A stretch of 64,000 nt of DNA from CAZJUP01 sp964549275 (lineage in GTDB: Bacteria > Fidelibacterota > Marinisomatia > Marinisomatales > TCS55), in the NCBI GenBank assembly GCA_964549275.1, contig CAZJUP010000004.1:132885-196884 (forward strand), given 5' to 3'. This document shows positions 17,508 through 25,273 of this stretch, one piece after another. The notes under the pieces are model-generated. The model saw only the letters and a program-made list of their open reading frames with translations, was not told the origin of the DNA and searched no databases. The number at the start of each line of letters is the position of its first letter. Positions within the stretch are counted from its first letter, which is position 1. The position numbers and the translations under genes were made by a program.

Positions 17508-17717
17508 TTAACCTAGGAACGAAACCAGTAACAACAGAGCCAGAAGACCTGCAAAACCGCCATCCAGGAATGAATCCACAAGATCGGTTAATCCACCTAC
17601 CGGGTCAATCCCTGTTGAGTATAGGATGTTCACAAAGATAAAGAGCACAATTAGCCCTTTAACCAGTCCGACTATCCCGTCGACGACGTTTTTTACGGTT
17701 GTACTTACATCAGCCAT
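17508..17717 (-). CDS. Small membrane protein B (paralogue of the previous gene)
   Basis: A 69-aa hydrophobic protein with two predicted membrane segments, around residues 18-34 (LVKGLIVLFIFVNILY) and 53-68 (GGFAGLLALLLLVSFL). Residues 41-61 (GGLTDLVDSFLDGGFAGLLAL) match its tandem partner closely. It has an unusually strong AAGGAGG ribosome-binding site 6 nt before the ATG and a 13-bp hairpin further upstream in its leader. Together these suggest high expression. No family is recognised. Holin-like, pore or scaffold roles are all possible and none is shown by the sequence. Confidence 0.75.
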   Translation of the reverse strand: MADVSTTVKNVVDGIVGLVKGLIVLFIFVNILYSTGIDPVGGLTDLVDSFLDGGFAGLLALLLLVSFLG

Positions 17718-17747
17718 GTATTTCCTCCTTGGGTTGGTTGAAATGAA

Positions 17748-17778
17748 GAAGGGGGGGTAGTCCGCCTACCCCCCCTTC
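17748..17778. repeat. Perfect G/C-run hairpin in the eno / small-gene divergent region
   Basis: A 13-bp perfect inverted repeat, GAAGGGGGGGTAG (17748-17760) and its complement (17766-17778), with loop TCCGC. It lies about 30 nt upstream of the ATG of small membrane protein B, so it would sit in that transcript's 5' leader just before the ribosome-binding site. The remaining bases up to the eno start (17779-17976) are AT-rich and presumably hold divergent promoters; I see no other defined element there. Confidence 0.7.
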
Positions 17779-17976
17779 AGGTCAATTTCGTTGTTTTTAT
17801 GCATGGTATGTGATTGTAGTTCCAGAGTATCTCCAAAACGATTGGGGGAATTTAATACCAAAAATGAATTATTCAATAATTTTTACACTATTTTCATTTA
17901 GGGTGATTCCTCGACGATAACCATTGTAAGTTGAAGAAAAATACTTCTAATTTTCATTGAAAATTTTGGAGATTTG

Positions 17977-19263
17977 ATGTCATCAACAACAATATTGCGT
18001 GTAATCGGGCGGGAAATCTTAGACTCTAGAGGCAATCCCACTGTAGAAGTAGATGTATATTTAAAAGACGGGACCCTGGGGAGAGCGGCCGTACCCTCTG
18101 GTGCCTCAACCGGAGAACACGAAGCTGTAGAACTTCGTGATGGAGATAATACTCGGTTTCTCGGGAAAGGTGTTTTAAGAGCGGTTGAAAATGTAAACGC
18201 CATCCTTGGCCCTGCCATAATTGGAAAAGAGGCTGCGAACCAAAAATTAATTGATGAAACTCTGATTGATACGGATGGTTCTCCGAACAAATCAATTCTT
18301 GGGGCAAATGCTATCTTGGGTGTATCCATGGCCACAGCCAAAGCAGGCGCCGCTTCTCTTAATATACCCTTATATCACTATTTCGGGAAGACAGATTCAG
18401 CGCTCCTCCCTATTCCTATGATGAATATTTTAAACGGAGGCAGCCATGCTGACAATAATGTAGATATTCAGGAATTTATGGTTTTCCCCACCGGTGCAGA
18501 TTCTTTTTCATCTGCCCTTCAAATGGGTACAGAAACCTTTCATCATTTAAAATCAGTTTTAAAGCAAAAAGGGCTGAATACAGCTGTGGGTGATGAAGGC
18601 GGCTTTGCACCGAATTTACGTTCAAATGAAGAAGCAGTTGAAGTTATATTAGAGGCAATTGAGCAAACATCCTTTTCTGTGGGAAAAGATATGTTTCTTG
18701 CCTTAGATGTGGCGGCCAGTGAATTATATAGTGACGGGCTTTATCATCTTACCTCAGAAAACAAGCACCTCTCCTCACAAGAGATGGTGGACTTCCTAAA
18801 AACACTGGTTGAGCAGTATCCCATTATATCAATTGAAGATGGACTTTCTGAAGATGATTGGGAAGGCTGGTCTGTTATGACTGAAACGTTAGGGCATAAA
18901 ATCCAAATTGTCGGGGATGATCTTACTGTGACCAACATTAACAGACTGCAAAGGGCGATTGATGATAAAGCCATGAATGCAATCCTGATAAAACTGAATC
19001 AAATTGGTTCTGTTACAGAAACCATAGAGGCAATTGAATTGGCCAGAAAAAATGGATATGGAGCCATTATCTCTCATCGGTCAGGAGAAACAGAAGATAC
19101 AACAATTGCTGATTTTGCCGTTGCCATGGGCGTTGGACAGATTAAAACAGGATCCGCATCCAGAACAGACCGAATTTGTAAGTATAACCAGCTCTTAAGA
19201 ATCGAATCCGCACTCGGTGACCGTGCCCGATTCCCAAATAAAAATATTATTGGGAGGTTATGA
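17977..19263 (+). CDS. eno: Enolase
   Basis: Converts 2-phosphoglycerate to phosphoenolpyruvate in glycolysis; Mg-dependent, cytosolic. It has ILDSRGNPTVEVD at the N-terminus, GASTGEHEA, the proton-transfer glutamate region GDEGGFAPN, Mg ligands in LALDVAAS, SIEDGLSEDD and VGDDLTVTN, and the catalytic Lys region LIKLNQIGSVTET followed by SHRSGETED. Length 428 aa is standard. A TTG one codon upstream would also read in frame, but ATG at 17977 with GGAG 5 nt before it is the better start. The stop overlaps the next gene as ATGA. Confidence 0.98.
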   Translation: MSSTTILRVIGREILDSRGNPTVEVDVYLKDGTLGRAAVPSGASTGEHEAVELRDGDNTRFLGKGVLRAVENVNAILGPAIIGKEAANQKLIDETLIDTDGSPNKSILGANAILGVSMATAKAGAASLNIPLYHYFGKTDSALLPIPMMNILNGGSHADNNVDIQEFMVFPTGADSFSSALQMGTETFHHLKSVLKQKGLNTAVGDEGGFAPNLRSNEEAVEVILEAIEQTSFSVGKDMFLALDVAASELYSDGLYHLTSENKHLSSQEMVDFLKTLVEQYPIISIEDGLSEDDWEGWSVMTETLGHKIQIVGDDLTVTNINRLQRAIDDKAMNAILIKLNQIGSVTETIEAIELARKNGYGAIISHRSGETEDTTIADFAVAMGVGQIKTGSASRTDRICKYNQLLRIESALGDRARFPNKNIIGRL

Positions 19264-19610
19264 GAAGACCCTCCTCATCCAAGCGTAATATTCGAAAACC
19301 GCGACATCAAAACAATGCGGTATCGCAAAAACGAATTATTCGCATGCTCTTGGTTTTGGGCGCCTTAGCTTTATTGGTCATATTTTTCTTTGGAGACCAT
19401 GGATTATATCAACTTTTCAAACTTAGAACTGAACGGCAGGAAGTTCAGGTCGCAATTAATAATTTGAGAAAAGAAAAGCAGAAATTAGAAGAACAAAAAA
19501 CAAGACTTCAGACGGACTATAAATATATTGAAAAACTTGCCCGGGAAAAATACCGAATGGCAAAACGGGGAGAAAAAGTATATAAAGTTATTGAAAAAGG
19601 AAAAGAATAA
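19260..19610 (+). CDS. FtsB/DivIC-family septum formation initiator
   Basis: A 116-aa bitopic membrane protein: a basic cytoplasmic N-terminus (1-28), one transmembrane helix (about 30-46, LLVLGALALLVIFFFG), then a periplasmic coiled coil (about 56-85, rich in Glu, Lys, Leu). The conserved tail KLAREKYRMAKRGEKVYKV matches the FtsB/DivIC signature (AR..y.m.k.gE.v.). These proteins bind FtsL and FtsQ/DivIB in the divisome. It is coupled to eno by a 4-bp ATGA overlap, an arrangement also seen in other bacteria where ftsB follows eno. It converges on motB. Confidence 0.88.
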   Translation: MRRPSSSKRNIRKPRHQNNAVSQKRIIRMLLVLGALALLVIFFFGDHGLYQLFKLRTERQEVQVAINNLRKEKQKLEEQKTRLQTDYKYIEKLAREKYRMAKRGEKVYKVIEKGKE

Positions 19611-19615
19611 CTCTT

Positions 19616-20338
19616 TTATTTCCCATTTGATTTTTTCTGGACGTAAGCATCTAAATATATTTCGACCCGTCTATTTTTCCCTCGTGCCAATTCCAACGCC
19701 AATTTGCTTTTTCCCACTGTATTCAGATCAATATCGGGTCTGAATTCTCCGTATCCCATAGCAGAAAACCTGCGTTCCGGCAATCCCGAATAGGTGCTTA
19801 ATTGCTTTACAATATTTAACGCCCGTGTAGTTGAAAGATCCCAGTTGCTCTTAAATTTTGCTTGATCTGGTAAAGGCAAATCATCGGTGTGTCCCTCGCA
19901 CCGTATTTCTACATTGAGTTCTTCTCCTCTTTTGCGGATGGCTTTAATAAAATTATTGTAAGCCGGATTATTAATAACATTCAAAATTTTCGATACTCGA
20001 ATTAATTCTCCAGCCTTTTGCAACAGGGGAGTAACTTCTGGCCTTAAATCAGCTTCTAGAGAATTGAAAAGTTTTCCTCCTGTCATAGTAATCCGAACAC
20101 CCTTGGTCACCCGTTCAACTTGAACATCAGTAGATTCTAAGTCCTTTAATTGATAATAGCTTTCATCCAACAGAAGGTTTATTACCCTATCGATGTGTTT
20201 TTCAGATTCGTTAGTAATCACCAAAAGCAACACAAAAAAGGATAATAATAATGTGACTAAATCGGAAAAAGTTAAAGCCCAAGATGTACTCTTTGCTCGA
20301 GCTTCCATTCCGGATACACCTTGGGGGACTGTTGTCAT
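19616..20338 (-). CDS. motB: MotB/OmpA-family stator protein
   Basis: Peptidoglycan-anchored stator subunit of the MotB family, 240 aa from the chosen ATG. One transmembrane segment follows WALTFSDLVTLLLSFFVLLL; its Asp is the proton/ion-binding residue of MotB. The C-terminal OmpA-like peptidoglycan-binding domain has EIRCEGHTDDLP and LSTTRALNIVKQL...RFSAMGYGEFRP. The frame extends 12 codons upstream, but ATG at 20338 begins one base after the motA stop. Partner of the adjacent motA. No flagellar genes are in view, so the motor it energises is uncertain. Confidence 0.87.
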   Translation of the reverse strand: MTTVPQGVSGMEARAKSTSWALTFSDLVTLLLSFFVLLLVITNESEKHIDRVINLLLDESYYQLKDLESTDVQVERVTKGVRITMTGGKLFNSLEADLRPEVTPLLQKAGELIRVSKILNVINNPAYNNFIKAIRKRGEELNVEIRCEGHTDDLPLPDQAKFKSNWDLSTTRALNIVKQLSTYSGLPERRFSAMGYGEFRPDIDLNTVGKSKLALELARGKNRRVEIYLDAYVQKKSNGK

Positions 20339-20339
20339 T

Positions 20340-21164
20340 TTAAACGATTTCTTTTCTGAGTCTTGTGGGAACAAAAGTCATCAGTTTTTCCCGGATAAGA
20401 ATCGGATGATCTTTTTTGTGGATACTGATTATTCCCTCCATTACAATCAATTTAAGCATTAGTTCTTCATCAGACTTTCTTTTGAGTTTTCCACCGATAG
20501 GTAAAAAAACCAAATTCGATAAAAGTACTCCATAAAATGTCGTGATTAATGCTAAACCCATCCCTCCTAAAAGTTCAGCGAATTTTTTAGAGGCATCAAA
20601 TTCAATAATATCCAAGGTTGTGGGATCACCGGAAAAATTGTTCATCATCACAATCAAACCCATCACGGTACCTAACATTCCAAAGGCCGGTGCGTAAGAC
20701 CCCATATAAAAAAATATCTCCTGCCCGATACTATGGCGACGTTCCATATTGGATAATTCTAATTTAAGGAATTGACGCAGACGACTTGCCTCTTTTTCTG
20801 TGATAGCTAATTCTATTCCATCTCTTAAAAACTTGTCCTGAACTTTTGGTAAATCTGATTCTAAGGCCATCAGCCCTTTTTTCCTGGCTTTCTCTCCTTT
20901 TTCCACAATTTCATCTATCATATTGTCGTAGGTCAGAGTATCTTCCTCGAATACTTTTTTGAACACTGCATATAAATTTGCCACATTTTTTAACGGATAA
21001 TTCACGAGAGTCGCCGCAATCGTTCCTCCCAGTACGATAATAATGGAATTCAAATTAAAGAACCAATATAGGTCTCCCCCTCCCCGTAATGTTCCCATTG
21101 CAATAATGCCGAGGCCAGCTATCAGTCCGATGGCTGTTCCAAAGTCTAAGCGTTTTTCCCTCAT
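20340..21164 (-). CDS. motA: MotA/PomA-family stator channel protein
   Basis: Stator channel subunit, 274 aa, with four hydrophobic segments: about residues 7-25, 35-53, 150-175 and 195-222. It has a large cytoplasmic loop between segments 2 and 3 (FEEDTLTYDNMIDEIVEKGEKARKKG) that interacts with the rotor in known systems. YAPAFGMLGTVMGLI and GMGLALITTFYGVLLSNLVFLPI are the conserved MotA segments 3 and 4. The gene is followed immediately by motB. The family is well supported; whether the pair powers flagella, gliding or another machine cannot be told here. Confidence 0.9.
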   Translation of the reverse strand: MREKRLDFGTAIGLIAGLGIIAMGTLRGGGDLYWFFNLNSIIIVLGGTIAATLVNYPLKNVANLYAVFKKVFEEDTLTYDNMIDEIVEKGEKARKKGLMALESDLPKVQDKFLRDGIELAITEKEASRLRQFLKLELSNMERRHSIGQEIFFYMGSYAPAFGMLGTVMGLIVMMNNFSGDPTTLDIIEFDASKKFAELLGGMGLALITTFYGVLLSNLVFLPIGGKLKRKSDEELMLKLIVMEGIISIHKKDHPILIREKLMTFVPTRLRKEIV

Positions 21165-21205
21165 GTTTATTTTAGTCCTTTTACCGTGTAAATTTTAAAG
21201 AAAAA

Positions 21206-22033
21206 TTAATCCTTTTGTTTTCCTTTTGATAGATACTTGCTTGCTTTGTATAAATCATTTTTTTCTTTTTCACTTAACGCGTCATACCCTTCCTTATTTA
21301 TTTTATCTAATAAGCGATCAACATTTCTTTGGGTATTCTGCTTTTCTTTTTTGGTTTTTTCCTTTTTCTGGTGAGTGTAATTAATCAACAAGTTTCGAAT
21401 CCACAGTTGAAAAAAATTCCATTTCCAGGGTGATTTTAAATATACATATCCAATCACCATCCCAGAAAGATGGGTCAAGTGACTTATGGCCGATCCCTGG
21501 CCTCCAAGAGAAGAAACAAACGCCAAAGTTCCGATAAGAATTACAAAATATTTGACTCTAATTGGAAATAAAAAATAGAGAAGGATGTGTCGGTTAGGAA
21601 ACATAAGTCCATAGGCCAGCAGAACACCATAAATTGCCCCACTGGCTCCTATAAGCACAGTAAACGGTGCGGAAAGATTAAACAATAGCCAGACCAGACC
21701 AGAACCCACTCCCGTCACAAAATAATACTTTAGAAATTCTTTCCGACCCCAAATTGATTCCATTTCTGATCCAAACATCCACAGAACAACCATATTTATT
21801 AGGATATGAAAAACATCTCCATGAATAAACATATAGGTCACGGGCTGCCAAAGCATAGGCCAAACCGTGGAAGAAGACAGACCAAAAATATCCGCAATAT
21901 CAAACTGCTCTTTTGCCACTACCCGAAGAACAAACAGGGTAATGTTGATGCCGATAAGCCAACGAATGGCATCGGTAAAATACCGGGGATAAAATGAAAC
22001 ATTCCCCTGGTCTGATTGAAGTTGATAACGCAT
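21206..22033 (-). CDS. Rhomboid family intramembrane serine protease
   Basis: Six-helix membrane protease. The catalytic Ser is in GASGAIYG (S131 from the chosen start) and the catalytic His in ISHLTHLSGMVIGY (H188). The HxxxN motif of helix 2 (HILIN) is present. The C-terminal ~55 residues form a soluble, Lys/Glu-rich tail (KKEKTKKEKQN...) with a segment EGYDALSEKEKNDLYKAS. The frame opens 13 codons earlier inside the upstream gene; the ATG at 22033, two bases after that gene's stop, is chosen. Substrates are unknown. Confidence 0.9.
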   Translation of the reverse strand: MRYQLQSDQGNVSFYPRYFTDAIRWLIGINITLFVLRVVAKEQFDIADIFGLSSSTVWPMLWQPVTYMFIHGDVFHILINMVVLWMFGSEMESIWGRKEFLKYYFVTGVGSGLVWLLFNLSAPFTVLIGASGAIYGVLLAYGLMFPNRHILLYFLFPIRVKYFVILIGTLAFVSSLGGQGSAISHLTHLSGMVIGYVYLKSPWKWNFFQLWIRNLLINYTHQKKEKTKKEKQNTQRNVDRLLDKINKEGYDALSEKEKNDLYKASKYLSKGKQKD

Positions 22034-22035
22034 CG

Positions 22036-22893
22036 TTAAACCATGTGTCTTAGTTTTTTCTGTTTCATCCAATTGACAGGATTTATTAGTGGAGTCATCG
22101 TACTCTTCGGTGCTTCGGGGACTATCAGTTGAGGCATCGAAATAAATTTAGCTCGTATTCCCCACTCATCCTGACGATTAAATATAACATAACTAAGGCT
22201 TATAAAAAAATCTCGTGGAAGGTTTCCTCCAAATCCGCTAAAGCCATATTCTTTCAGACCATCTCGTATTATGGTTGTACAACTTCTGGAAAAAAAGCTG
22301 AACCCCTGATATTTTTCTGGCTGAATTGGCTTGACAGGTGAATTGTGAATAATGTTCAACTGATTCCGATAAATTGCCGACAATTTTTCTACATCCATTC
22401 CTTCAATTCTCAGAACGTGAATGGTTCGCATAAAGTTTCGTCCGAATTTATCTAAATAGGCTTTACCATCAGGAAGAATTTCAAACTTATCATTATTTGG
22501 GGAAGGGGCAAATTCTCCTAAAGCCGGACGATACATATATTCCGCAATATCCATCACCTCATTTTCATTGATGAGATGGGAAAAATTAAAAATATCCCCA
22601 TTCACATTTATGGCATTATGTCCAAAAAGTGAAGCGGGGTACTTTATTAACCTTTCATTATAGTATACATCAACAAAAGGTCGTACCGGTGGTGGAGTAT
22701 CCGGCCATAGGATGAGAATGGGTTTTTTTGTTTCATAATCTTTCTGGGGTAAAAACCGGGCTCTCACAGGTTTATTCAGCCAATGGGTAAGATACCCTTC
22801 CCAAATATTTTTCCCCTCTAAAAAACGAATTTTGTTATCCTCCAAGTAAGGACCGTTCTCCCCCATTCGTAATATCCCTTTTATCCTCTCCAT
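22036..22893 (-). CDS. Uncharacterised protein, possibly a permuted NlpC/P60-type cysteine hydrolase
   Basis: A 285-aa soluble protein I do not recognise as a named family. The N-terminal ~60 residues look like a small beta-barrel (MERIKGILRMGENGPYLED...). Further on, LFGHNAINVNGDIFNFSH puts a His at the start of a strand, and SFFSRSCTTIIRDGLKEYG puts a Cys at the start of a helix. This His-then-Cys order is what circularly permuted papain-like (NlpC/P60, YiiX, DUF4105-type) hydrolases show. There is no signal peptide. It overlaps the recO stop by one base (TGATG) and is followed 2 bp later by rhomboid, so the three are one operon. The enzymatic role is inference. Confidence 0.4.
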   Translation of the reverse strand: MERIKGILRMGENGPYLEDNKIRFLEGKNIWEGYLTHWLNKPVRARFLPQKDYETKKPILILWPDTPPPVRPFVDVYYNERLIKYPASLFGHNAINVNGDIFNFSHLINENEVMDIAEYMYRPALGEFAPSPNNDKFEILPDGKAYLDKFGRNFMRTIHVLRIEGMDVEKLSAIYRNQLNIIHNSPVKPIQPEKYQGFSFFSRSCTTIIRDGLKEYGFSGFGGNLPRDFFISLSYVIFNRQDEWGIRAKFISMPQLIVPEAPKSTMTPLINPVNWMKQKKLRHMV

Positions 22894-23579
22894 CAGATAA
22901 ATAAATCCTTCAAAATCTTTAAGGATTTCAGATGTTGAATAGAATCAAAATGGACCTGCAAATGTGTATTTAAATAATCACTGATTACTTTTCGATCCGC
23001 AGCTGTTACAGTCAGGTTTTTATCAGCGCCAGACTCACCTCTGCTAAACATGGTGAAAATCATTTTTGTATTTGGTCCTGCATAAGGATCTGGTAAAGGA
23101 TAGTGGTCTACTTCTCCGAGAGAAAAATTTGGCCGGAAACCAAGTAGGGTGAGAAGACGGTATTCATAAAACCAGAATATTAGATTTAAATGATTTTGTT
23201 CTGTTTCCACCCACTTCAGCGCTTTAATCAGTTCATCAAATAAATCGGCGTGAGTATCCTGTTCAGTTAAACATCGGTCTGTCAGTTCAACCATGGCCAT
23301 TCCATAAGCAATTTTTTTCAAATCTTCTGATATATTTAGCCAAGGAGTCATAAAGGCAGACTTTGAAATTGTCTGCAAATCCCGGTTTTGTTTATAATAA
23401 AAAACCAAATCCAAATAATTCATGGGTTGAAAATAAGAAGCTGTTGGAGATTTTTTTCTCCGAGCACCATGCACAATAAACCCTAATTTCCCCATTTCCC
23501 GAGTGAAACACCTTGCAATGATACTTGTTTCGCTATAGGGAAACCGCTTGAGAACAATAGCTTCAGAAGATGTAATCAT
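22893..23579 (-). CDS. recO: DNA repair protein RecO
   Basis: Mediator that with RecR loads RecA on SSB-coated single-stranded DNA. The N-terminal OB-fold begins TSSEAIVLKRFPYSETSIIARCFTREMGKLGFIVHGARRKKS, the standard RecO start (quoted here only to show motif order: SEAIVLK, YSET, GK.GF..HGARR). A helical C-terminal region follows, with LLTLLGFRPNF in place of the zinc-binding cysteines found in many RecO proteins, so this one probably lacks zinc. The chosen ATG gives 228 aa; the frame is open three codons earlier to TTG. Confidence 0.88.
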   Translation of the reverse strand: MITSSEAIVLKRFPYSETSIIARCFTREMGKLGFIVHGARRKKSPTASYFQPMNYLDLVFYYKQNRDLQTISKSAFMTPWLNISEDLKKIAYGMAMVELTDRCLTEQDTHADLFDELIKALKWVETEQNHLNLIFWFYEYRLLTLLGFRPNFSLGEVDHYPLPDPYAGPNTKMIFTMFSRGESGADKNLTVTAADRKVISDYLNTHLQVHFDSIQHLKSLKILKDLFI

Positions 23580-23622
23580 AAACCTCAAAAACCAATCTGA
23601 CCAACATCAGAACATCGTTGCC

Positions 23623-25092
23623 CTAATAGGCCTTGGCAAAAATCACTTCATGTTTGGCCGGTTTACCCGAATAGATGCAAAAGAGTTTCTTTGGTTTTTC
23701 ATCGAAAGGAATAACACGAATCGTTGCTTTTGTTTCTGTTTTAATAGCGTCTTCTGTCTCTGCAGTCCCATCCCAACCGCACCGTACAAAACCACCCTTA
23801 TTATTTAAAATTTCCTTGAACTCCTCGTACCCATCTACAGAAAATGTATTGTCTTCTCGAAATTGTTTTGCTTGGTTAAATAGCCCTGTCTGAATTTCAT
23901 CTAAGAGGGTAGGAACAGCTGATGTTAATTCGTCTTTATTGAAAAATAACTTTTTGCCAGTATCCCGACGAACAAGAACAACTTTCCCCTCTTTGACATC
24001 CCTGGGTCCGATTTCTAAACGTAATGGAACGCCCTTCATTTCCCAATCGTTAAATTTAAATCCGGGGCTGTCACTGCGCCAGTCTTTGTGAATACGAATT
24101 TTCTTTTTTCTTAATTCATCTACAAGTGGATTTAGATAGGCCTCTACGCGGTTGCGTTCCTCATCTTTTCGGTAAATGGGTACTACTACAACCTGGTGCG
24201 GAGCAATTTTCGGCGGAAGACGTAAACCTTTGTCATCACCATGAGCCATAATTACAGCACCAACAAGACGGGTGCTCACACCCCAACTGGTAGCATAAAC
24301 TAAATCTTCTTTATTATCCTTTGTTTGAAAAGTAACTCCGAATGCCTTGGCAAAATTCTGCCCCAAGTTGTGAGAGGTCCCAGCCTGAAGTGCCCTTTTG
24401 TCTCCCATCATAGCTTCGATACAATAAGTCATTTCAGCACCTGCAAATTTCTCCGATTCAGATTTTAGACCTGTATGGACAGGTATGGCCAGATAATCTT
24501 CTGCAAGTTGGCGGTATAATTCCAAAATTTTGAGTGTTTCTTCTTCCGCTTCTTCAGCCGTGGCATGGGCTGTATGACCTTCCTGCCAAAGAAATTCTGT
24601 TGTTCGAAGAAACAATCGTGTCCGCATTTCCCATCTCACCACATTGGCCCATTGGTTGATAAGCAGGGGTAAGTCTCGATAGGACTGTATCCATTTTTTA
24701 TACATGGACCAAATTACGGTCTCAGAGGTAGGACGAATGATAATTTCTTCTTCCAGCCGAGAAGTCGGATCTACAACGACACCGTGATTCTCATCAGCTT
24801 TCAAACGCGTGTGAGTTACTACGGCGCATTCTTTTGCAAATCCTTCGACATGTTCTGCTTCCCGGGCTAAAAATGATTTAGGAATAAACAGAGGGAAATA
24901 AGCATTAACGTGACCTGTGGCCTTTATCATTTTATCAAACGCTTCTTTAATATTGTCCCACAGGGAAAACCCGTAGGGCTTAACTACCATAGTGCCTTTT
25001 ACAGGCCCATAGTCAGCCAATCCGGCTTTGGTCACCACATCTGTGTACCAAGCAGCATAATCTTTACTTTGGGGTGTTACACCTTTTGTCAT
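23623..25092 (-). CDS. proS: Prolyl-tRNA synthetase, archaeal/eukaryotic type
   Basis: Charges tRNA-Pro. The 489-aa length and sequence are of the short archaeal/eukaryotic-like type without the INS editing domain. Class II motif 1 is near PYGFSLWDNIKEAFD, motif 2 contains WANVVRWEMRTRLFLRTTEFLWQEGHTAHA, and motif 3 has SWGVSTRLVGAVIMAHGDDKGL. The C-terminal anticodon-binding and zinc-like domain ends PAKHEVIFAKAY, the characteristic terminal aromatic residue. This type occurs in several bacterial lineages. It is transcribed divergently from the amidohydrolase gene. Confidence 0.96.
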   Translation of the reverse strand: MTKGVTPQSKDYAAWYTDVVTKAGLADYGPVKGTMVVKPYGFSLWDNIKEAFDKMIKATGHVNAYFPLFIPKSFLAREAEHVEGFAKECAVVTHTRLKADENHGVVVDPTSRLEEEIIIRPTSETVIWSMYKKWIQSYRDLPLLINQWANVVRWEMRTRLFLRTTEFLWQEGHTAHATAEEAEEETLKILELYRQLAEDYLAIPVHTGLKSESEKFAGAEMTYCIEAMMGDKRALQAGTSHNLGQNFAKAFGVTFQTKDNKEDLVYATSWGVSTRLVGAVIMAHGDDKGLRLPPKIAPHQVVVVPIYRKDEERNRVEAYLNPLVDELRKKKIRIHKDWRSDSPGFKFNDWEMKGVPLRLEIGPRDVKEGKVVLVRRDTGKKLFFNKDELTSAVPTLLDEIQTGLFNQAKQFREDNTFSVDGYEEFKEILNNKGGFVRCGWDGTAETEDAIKTETKATIRVIPFDEKPKKLFCIYSGKPAKHEVIFAKAY

Positions 25093-25273
25093 TGTTCTTT
25101 CTGGTTTATCACATATTATAGGGCAATGGAACTGAAAAAGGATATTGCCCGAAAACAGTCCGGAAATTACCGGGACTTAGAGGGGCATTCAATGGAATTA
25201 TTTATTTTCAACATTGCTCTTGAGCTTCCACTCAGGTAGTTTCACCCCAAATTTAAATGAGGTAACAACAGGA

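Noticed and set aside
17898..18341. 147-aa open frame antisense to the start of eno
   Set aside because: Enolase is unmistakable on the other strand; the antisense translation is serine-rich and matches nothing.
25093..25273. Small plus-strand frame ending at 25239 in the proS/amidohydrolase divergent region
   Set aside because: Mostly overlaps proS on the opposite strand, has no domain, and the intergenic part more likely holds divergent promoters.
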